Part shown: piece after piece, positions 58,855-64,000 of the stretch
Layout of the letters: every line of letters starts with the position of its first letter
How positions within the stretch are numbered: the first letter of the stretch is position 1
Assembly: GCF_003337735.1 (NCBI RefSeq)
Contig: NZ_QPJY01000002.1
Coordinates: forward strand, 124,001 to 188,000
Direction of reading: 5' to 3'
From: Thioalbus denitrificans
GTDB taxonomy: Bacteria; Pseudomonadota; Gammaproteobacteria; DSM-26407
DNA: 64,000 nt
Notes under the pieces: model-generated
The model's database searches: none
Told to the model about the DNA's origin: nothing
The model's input: only the letters and a program-made list of their open reading frames with translations
Program-made: the position numbers and the translations under genes

Positions 58855-59919
58855 CTAGATTTCCGCGTACATGCGGCCGGGGTTGAGCAGGCCCTGGGGA
58901 TCGAAGGCGTTCTTCAGCCGGCGGTGGAGTGCCAGCAGCGGCGCGGGCAGGGGGTGGAACACCGGCCCCGTCCGGTCGCCGTGGCGGAACAGGGTGGCAT
59001 GGCCGCCGAGGCGGGCCGCGACGGAGCGAATCGTCTCCGCCTCCGCGTCGCTGCGCAGCCAGCGCTGGCCGCCGCCCCACTCGATCAGCCACTTGCCGGG
59101 CAGCGCGGGCATGGGCGCCGCGCTCGGCAGGGCGAGGCGCCACAGGGGGGTGCCGCCGGCGAAGAAGGCGTGTCCCTGCTCACGGATGCGGTCGGACCAG
59201 AATCCCGCGCCGTCTTCCAGCGGTTCGCCGCCGATGACCGCCCGGGCCTGCTCCACGGCGCTGGCCGCGCCGGAGAGGCGGACGTAGAGCCGCTCGCCGT
59301 CATGGCAGGTGGCGCTGAGGGGCAGCGGCCGGCCGGCCCAGCGGTTCATGGCCTCGAGGGCGTCGGCGGTCCCGCGCGACTGGACCAGGGTGAGCTCACC
59401 GGCCGGGTGCGGCAGCACCTTGAGACTGACCTCGAGCAGCACGCCGAGGGTGCCCCAGGCGCCCGTCATCAGCCTGGAGATGTCGTAGCCGGCCACGTTC
59501 TTCATCACCTCGCCGCCGAAGCGCAGGACCTCGCCACGGCCGGTCAGCACCCGGGTGCCGAGCACGAAGTCGCGGGCGGAGCCGGCATAGGCGCGGCGCG
59601 GTCCGGAGAGGCCGGCGGCGATGGTGCCGCCCAGGGTGGCGCCGGCGCCGAAGCGGGGCGGCTCGAAGGCCAGCATCTGGCCCCGTCGCGCCAGCTCCGC
59701 CTCCAGCTCCTCCAGGGTCGTGCCGCAGCGGGCGGTCACCACCAGTTCCTTGGGTTCGTAGCTGACGATGCCCCGGTGGCCGGTGACGTCGAGGGGGGCG
59801 CCGGCGGCGGACCGGCCGAGGTCCCGCTTGCTTCCGCAGCCGCGGATGTCGAGGCGGGTTCCGTCCGCGGCCGCGGCCAGGACCTGTTCCTGCAGGATTC
59901 GGGTCTGGTCCTGGCTCAT
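58855..59919 (-). CDS. glcE: Glycolate oxidase FAD-binding subunit GlcE
   Basis: 354 residues. FAD-binding PCMH domain with IRGCGSKRDLG, FEPPRFGAGATLGGTIAAGL and GPRRAYAGSARDFVLGTRVL, then the C-terminal half ending FDPQGLLNPGRMYAEI. It is shorter than GlcD, as expected. The start overlaps the glcD stop by four nt, and it precedes glcF with the inverted repeat between. Confidence 0.95.
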   Translation of the reverse strand: MSQDQTRILQEQVLAAAADGTRLDIRGCGSKRDLGRSAAGAPLDVTGHRGIVSYEPKELVVTARCGTTLEELEAELARRGQMLAFEPPRFGAGATLGGTIAAGLSGPRRAYAGSARDFVLGTRVLTGRGEVLRFGGEVMKNVAGYDISRLMTGAWGTLGVLLEVSLKVLPHPAGELTLVQSRGTADALEAMNRWAGRPLPLSATCHDGERLYVRLSGAASAVEQARAVIGGEPLEDGAGFWSDRIREQGHAFFAGGTPLWRLALPSAAPMPALPGKWLIEWGGGQRWLRSDAEAETIRSVAARLGGHATLFRHGDRTGPVFHPLPAPLLALHRRLKNAFDPQGLLNPGRMYAEI

Positions 59920-61418
59920 GGGCGCGGATCTTCTCCGTGGCCGTGGACATGGTCATGTCCATGGCGATCGGGCAGGGCGCGGTACTCCGAGCAGCGCCGC
60001 GGGGTGGGGACGCCCTTGCCGGGGTTGAGCAGTTCGCGGGGGTCGAAGGCCCGCTTCACGGCCCGGAACTGTTCCAGCTCCTCGGGCTGGAACTGGACGC
60101 ACATCTGGCCGATCTTCTCGATGCCGACACCGTGCTCCCCGGTGATGGTGCCGCCCACCTCCACGCACAGCTCCAGGATGGCTCCCCCCAGGGCCTCGGC
60201 CCGCTCCAGCTCGCCGGGCTTGTTGGCGTCGAAGAGAATCAGCGGGTGCATGTTGCCGTCGCCGGCGTGGAAGACGTTGGCCACCGGGAGCGCGTACTCG
60301 GCGGAGAGCTCGGCGGTCCGGCGCAGAACCTCGGGCAGGTGGCGGCGGGGAATGGTGCCGTCCATGCAGTAGTAGTCGGGCGAGATGCGGCCCACGGCCG
60401 GGAAGGCGGACTTGCGGCCCTGCCAGAAGCGCAGCCGTTCGGCCTCGTCGCCGGCGGTGCGCACCTCGGTGGCGCCGCAGCGCTCGAGCACCGCGCGCAC
60501 CTGCAGGATGTGCTCGGAGACCTCCTGGTTGGTGCCGTCGACCTCGCACAGCAGGATGGCCCTGGCAGCGGTGGGGTAGCCGGCGTGGACGAAGTCCTCG
60601 GCGGCCTGGATGGCGGGGCCGTCCATCATCTCCAGCCCCGCCGGGATGATCCCCGCGGCGATGATCTCGCCCACCGCGGTGCCGGCCTTCTCCACGTCAT
60701 CGAAGGCGGCGAGCACCACCTGGGCGCGCTCCGGCAGGGGCAGCAGGCGCACGGTGACCTCCACCACCACCCCGAGCATGCCCTCGGAGCCGATGAGCAG
60801 CGCCAGCAGATCGTAGCCGGGCGCGTCGGGGGCGTCCGCGCCCACCTCGATGATCTCCCCCTCCACCGTCACCAGCCGGATCTTCAGCACGTTGTGCACC
60901 GTCAGGCCGTACTTCAGGCAGTGCACGCCGCCGGAGTTCTCCGCCACGTTGCCGCCGATGGTGCAGGCGATCTGGGAGGAGGGATCGGGCGCGTAGTAGA
61001 GGCCGTGGGGGGCGACGGCCTCGGAGATGGCGAGGTTGCGCACCCCGGGCTGCACCCGGGCGGTGCGGTTCACCGGGTCGATGTCGAGAATCGACTTGAA
61101 CCGCGCCAGGCTCAGCAGCACCCCGTCGGCCAGGGGCAATGCGCCGCCCGAGAGACCGGTGCCGGCGCCGCGCGCCACCACCGGCACTCCCAGGGAATGG
61201 CACAGCCGCATCACCTGCCGCACCTCCCCGACGGTGCGCGGCAGGACCACCACCATGGGCAGCTGCCGGTAGGCGGACAGTCCGTCGCACTCGTAGGGCC
61301 GGCGCTCCTCCTCCGCTTCCAGGACTGCGTCGGGCGGGAGGAAATCGCGCAGGGCCCGCACCAGGGTGGACCGCAGCTGCGGATCCGGCTCGGGACGTTG
61401 AGGGAGAACGAGACTCAT
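59916..61418 (-). CDS. glcD: Glycolate oxidase FAD subunit GlcD, His-rich C-terminus
   Basis: 500 residues. FAD-linked oxidase: PVVARGAGTGLSGGALPLAD, TIGGNVAENSGGVHCLKYGL and the C-terminal GEHGVGIEKIGQMCVQFQPE with FDPRELLNPGKGVPTPRRC. The final 20 residues include HGHDHVHGHGEDPRP, seven His/Asp-rich positions not usual in GlcD; they may bind metal or be an accident of the overlap with glcE. First gene of glcDEF, 34 nt downstream of dctM. Confidence 0.96.
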   Translation of the reverse strand: MSLVLPQRPEPDPQLRSTLVRALRDFLPPDAVLEAEEERRPYECDGLSAYRQLPMVVVLPRTVGEVRQVMRLCHSLGVPVVARGAGTGLSGGALPLADGVLLSLARFKSILDIDPVNRTARVQPGVRNLAISEAVAPHGLYYAPDPSSQIACTIGGNVAENSGGVHCLKYGLTVHNVLKIRLVTVEGEIIEVGADAPDAPGYDLLALLIGSEGMLGVVVEVTVRLLPLPERAQVVLAAFDDVEKAGTAVGEIIAAGIIPAGLEMMDGPAIQAAEDFVHAGYPTAARAILLCEVDGTNQEVSEHILQVRAVLERCGATEVRTAGDEAERLRFWQGRKSAFPAVGRISPDYYCMDGTIPRRHLPEVLRRTAELSAEYALPVANVFHAGDGNMHPLILFDANKPGELERAEALGGAILELCVEVGGTITGEHGVGIEKIGQMCVQFQPEELEQFRAVKRAFDPRELLNPGKGVPTPRRCSEYRALPDRHGHDHVHGHGEDPRP

Positions 61419-61452
61419 GGATTGCCTCCGGGAGCGACGCGATTCACCGACT

Positions 61453-62988
61453 TTAACCGTACACCAGGTTCGGCAGCCAGACGCTCAGGCCCGGAATCAG
61501 CACGCACAGCACCAGCCCCACGGTCTGCAGCAGCAGGAAGATCAGCGAGGACTTGAAGATGGTGGCCATGCTGATCTCCGGCGGGCAGACCCCGCGGATG
61601 TAGAACAGGGCGTAGCCGAAGGGCGGACTCAGGAACGACATCTGCATGTTCACCAGGTAGATGACGCCGAACCAGAGCGCCACGTCGTCGGCGGGGACCC
61701 CCGGCAGGCCGAACAGGCCGTCGAAGCTGAGGCTCTTGATGATGGGTACGAAGATGGGCACCGCCAGGAGCAGGATGCCGACCCAGTCGAGGAACATGCC
61801 CAGCACCACCAGCAGCACCATCATCAGGAACAGGATGCCGTAGGAGGAGAGTCCGGTGCCGAGCAGGGTCTCGGTGATGAAGGCCTGGCCGCCCTGGAGG
61901 ATGTAGAAGCCCACGAAGATGGAGGCGCCGAAGATGATCCACAGCACCATGGCCGAGGCCTTCACTGTGGTGATGGAGGCCGACTTCAGCGCCTCCAGGT
62001 TGAAGCGCTTGTGCAGCATGGCCACGATGATGGCGCCGAAGGAGCCGATGCCGGCGGCTTCCACCGGGGTGGCGACGCCGGCGAACAGCAGGCCCAGCAC
62101 CAGGAACACCAGCACGGTCGGGGCGATGAGCTGGCGCACGAGGAGAATCTTCTCCCGCATGCCGATGCGCTCCTCCTTGGGCATGGCGGGCCCCAGGGCC
62201 GGGTTGAGCCAGGTGCGGAAGAGTACATAGGCGATGTACATGCCCGAGAGCATCAGGCCGGGAATGATGGCGCCCAGGTAGAGCTCGCCCACCGACTGCT
62301 GGGCCACCACGGCGTAGAGAATGGCCAGGATGGAGGGCGGGATCAGGATGCCGAGGGTGCCACCGGCCATGATGGAGCCGAGCGCGATCTGCGGGTCGTA
62401 CTTGCGCTTGAGCATGGCCGGCAGGGCGATGATGCCCATGGTCACCACCGCCGCGCCGATGACGCCCACCATGGCCGCGAGCAGGGTGGAGGCGATGATG
62501 GTGGCCGCGGCCAGGCCGCCGCGCAGGCCGCCCATCCACTTGTAGACCACATCGAACATCTCCTCGATGAGGCCCGCCCGCTCCAGCATGGAGGCCATGA
62601 AGATGAACAGCGGGATGGCGGCCAGATCCGAGTTGGTCATCATCGGGAAGATGCGGCTGGGGATGATGTTGAGCATCACCTGGTCGCCGATCAGATAGAT
62701 GAAGACCACACCCAGGCCGCCGGTGACGAAGGCCAGTGGCAGACCGAGCATCAGCAGCACCAGCAGGCTGCCGAACATGATGATGGTCAGCTCGGCGATG
62801 TCGGTATCGCCGAGGATGCCGGCGCTGCGGAACAGGAAGTATTCATCCCCGTAAGGGTCGTAGAAGGCGATGTTGATCACTTCCACCGCCACCACCAGCA
62901 GCAGGGCGACGCTGGCCAGGATCATGGCCCAGGTCCAGAACCGGCCCATCAGGCTTGGATTCGGGGCGGATGCGGTTGCTGCATTCAT
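61453..62988 (-). CDS. dctM: TRAP transporter large permease DctM
   Basis: 511 residues, 13 or more hydrophobic helices. DctM-type phrases: FIFMASMLERAGLIEEMFDV, STLLAAMVGVIGAAVVTMGI and PPSILAILYAVVAQQSVGEL. It uses the sodium gradient to import the acid delivered by DctP. One nucleotide separates the dctQ stop from this start. It is longer than the usual 425 residues because of extra loops, as in the mannitol/chloroaromatic TRAP subgroup. Confidence 0.95.
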   Translation of the reverse strand: MNAATASAPNPSLMGRFWTWAMILASVALLLVVAVEVINIAFYDPYGDEYFLFRSAGILGDTDIAELTIIMFGSLLVLLMLGLPLAFVTGGLGVVFIYLIGDQVMLNIIPSRIFPMMTNSDLAAIPLFIFMASMLERAGLIEEMFDVVYKWMGGLRGGLAAATIIASTLLAAMVGVIGAAVVTMGIIALPAMLKRKYDPQIALGSIMAGGTLGILIPPSILAILYAVVAQQSVGELYLGAIIPGLMLSGMYIAYVLFRTWLNPALGPAMPKEERIGMREKILLVRQLIAPTVLVFLVLGLLFAGVATPVEAAGIGSFGAIIVAMLHKRFNLEALKSASITTVKASAMVLWIIFGASIFVGFYILQGGQAFITETLLGTGLSSYGILFLMMVLLVVLGMFLDWVGILLLAVPIFVPIIKSLSFDGLFGLPGVPADDVALWFGVIYLVNMQMSFLSPPFGYALFYIRGVCPPEISMATIFKSSLIFLLLQTVGLVLCVLIPGLSVWLPNLVYG

Positions 62989-62989
62989 G

Positions 62990-63685
62990 TCAGACTTCCT
63001 CCCCGAGACTGCGGAACAGCTGGATGTCCTTGATGAGTTTCGACAGGCCGGCCAGGGTGATGAGGATTGCGCCGAGCAGCATCATCCCCTTCACCGGCCA
63101 GTACTGAATGCCCCAGGTCTCCACGGTGGTTTCGCCCATCCCGTAGGAATTCATGAAGAACTTCCACGAGGTGCCCATCAATGCCGCGGCGAAGATGAAG
63201 AAGAACACCGAGGTGAAGATGTCCATGCCCACCCGCCCGCGCACGGGCAGCTTCACATAGAGGATGTCCACCCGCACATGGGCGCCGTGGAGCAGGGCGA
63301 AGGCCCCGGCGAGCAGATACTGCATGCCGAACAGAAGGTAGGAGGACTCGTGCACCCAGATGGTGGGCATGTTGAAGAGATAGCGCATCACCACTTCATA
63401 GAAGTAGGCGCACACGGCATTGACGGTCCAGAACGCCACGAAGATGCCGGACATGTTGCTGATCCAGTCCACGACGCGGGTGAAGCGGTTGCCGGGGGCA
63501 TGCAGCGCCGGGTCTTCCTCGGCCAGCAGGTCGATGTCCAGCGCCTCGTCGGGGGCGGGCGCCACGGCCGGTGCATCGCCGCGCCGGCGCGTGAAGAACA
63601 TGAGGATGATGGGCATGATCACCAGCCAGCCCCAGTAGAACCAGTGGGGCAGCACGAATCCGAAACCGTGCAGTTCCTGTGACAT
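62990..63685 (-). CDS. dctQ: TRAP transporter small permease DctQ
   Basis: 231 residues from MSQELHGFGF. One N-terminal helix (WFYWGWLVIMPIILMFF) is followed by a Pro/Ala-rich linker and the four-helix DctQ core: VVMRYLFNMPTIWVHESSYL and GAHVRVDILYVKLP match the DctQ motif. The extra N-terminal helix plus linker makes it longer than typical DctQ. An in-frame extension to 63871 covers the hairpin between dctP and dctQ and is rejected. Confidence 0.92.
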   Translation of the reverse strand: MSQELHGFGFVLPHWFYWGWLVIMPIILMFFTRRRGDAPAVAPAPDEALDIDLLAEEDPALHAPGNRFTRVVDWISNMSGIFVAFWTVNAVCAYFYEVVMRYLFNMPTIWVHESSYLLFGMQYLLAGAFALLHGAHVRVDILYVKLPVRGRVGMDIFTSVFFFIFAAALMGTSWKFFMNSYGMGETTVETWGIQYWPVKGMMLLGAILITLAGLSKLIKDIQLFRSLGEEV

Positions 63686-63713
63686 GATGCGTGACTCCAG
63701 GGTGGAGGAAACG

Positions 63714-63739
63714 CCGGCGGGCGGCAATCCGCCCGCCGG
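63714..63739 (-). terminator. GC-rich hairpin between dctP and dctQ
   Basis: A perfect 11-bp stem CCGGCGGGCGG (63714-63724) / CCGCCCGCCGG (63729-63739) with a CAAT loop, in the 71-nt gap. No full T-run follows. In TRAP operons such hairpins often allow more DctP than permease to be made; that role is inferred. Confidence 0.6.
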
Positions 63740-63756
63740 AACCGTGGCAGTGGGGG

Positions 63757-64000
63757 CTACAGGCTGTAGCCCTTGATGTCCTCGGGGGTCACGTACCCCA
63801 TGATGTCGTTCATCATGTAGTCGAGCTGCAGCTTGAACACCCGCTTGGCGTCCTCGTCCTTGCTGGCCCACTTGAACCAGATGGGGATGGCCTTGCGGCG
63901 GAATTCCTCCACATCCTCGCCGCTGAGGCGCGACACGATGCTGCCCGCATCCTTGAACTTCTTCATCGCCTCCACGTTGCGCTTCTGGATGGTCACGTAG
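63757..64000 (-). CDS. dctP: TRAP transporter substrate-binding protein DctP (C-terminal end only)
   Basis: The reading frame runs out of the window on the right; 80 C-terminal residues are seen, including VEAMKKFKDAGSIVSRLSGE, FRRKAIPIWFKWASKDEDAK and the end VTPEDIKGYSL. The pattern fits the C-terminal helices of a DctP-like periplasmic receptor, and the location before dctQM fixes the role. The ligand-binding Arg lies outside the window. It is probably specific for glycolate, lactate or another 2-hydroxyacid, by context. Confidence 0.8.
   Translation of the reverse strand, partial: YVTIQKRNVEAMKKFKDAGSIVSRLSGEDVEEFRRKAIPIWFKWASKDEDAKRVFKLQLDYMMNDIMGYVTPEDIKGYSL

Overview
This window is one GC-rich (roughly two-thirds G+C), densely coded bacterial chromosome segment. 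The gene content points to a gammaproteobacterium: TorA/TorC-type respiration, an Lhr helicase, glcDEF with malate synthase G, a TRAP transporter, a YajD-type HNH protein, and a BoxR/BzdR-type regulator. That placement is an inference, and I cannot name the species. No tRNA, rRNA, CRISPR array, prophage or intact insertion sequence was seen.

Layout, left half. The window opens inside a BoxR/BzdR-like regulator. It is followed by a nuclease/ATPase pair of the SbcD/SbcC type in which the ATPase lacks a zinc hook, then msrA and an Ap4A phosphorylase-like gene. Around 6-12 kb, on the minus strand, lies an S/N-oxide respiration unit: a TorA-like molybdoenzyme, a cytochrome that joins a TorC-type C-terminal domain to a second monohaem domain, and a MocR/PdxR-type regulator. 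Two very small membrane peptides and a small Cys-rich protein lie nearby or further on. Next come an M20-like peptidase, a 995-residue patatin protein, a lipoprotein, a collapsed two-component system and a secreted subtilase with PKD repeats. The following stretch holds a SIMPL protein, an NDUFA9-like protein, nadA, a Lon-N-domain protein and a patatin lipoprotein.

Middle. At 26.1 kb a sigma-54 promoter matches its consensus well and fires into a short unannotated stretch that ends in a strong intrinsic terminator. This looks like a sigma-54-dependent small RNA. Converging on it is an 1180-residue protein that I read as a pyrophosphate-type PEP carboxykinase. Then come a secreted repeat protein, the Lhr helicase and, divergent from it, a TetR / membrane-fusion / ABC-ATPase-permease / permease exporter operon with a clear palindromic operator. 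A radical SAM protein with a PqqD-like tail, a DUF3330 zinc protein and a flavin reductase-like protein follow.

Right half. A trypsin/V8-like protease gene at 46-47 kb is split in two by a 0.27-kb element with terminal inverted repeats (MITE-like). The C-terminal exon-like remainder is still readable beyond the element. A run of small housekeeping or hypothetical genes follows (DinB-like, DUF488, cytochrome c, YajD). From 52.6 kb to the right edge everything is on the minus strand and forms a 2-hydroxyacid/glycolate unit. In transcription order it is dctP (cut by the edge), dctQ, dctM, glcD, glcE, glcF, a tartronate-semialdehyde-reductase-like gene, mmsA and glcB. Uptake feeds glycolate oxidation to glyoxylate, which malate synthase G condenses with acetyl-CoA. 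Two intergenic inverted-repeat elements built of 9-nt units are embedded in this unit.
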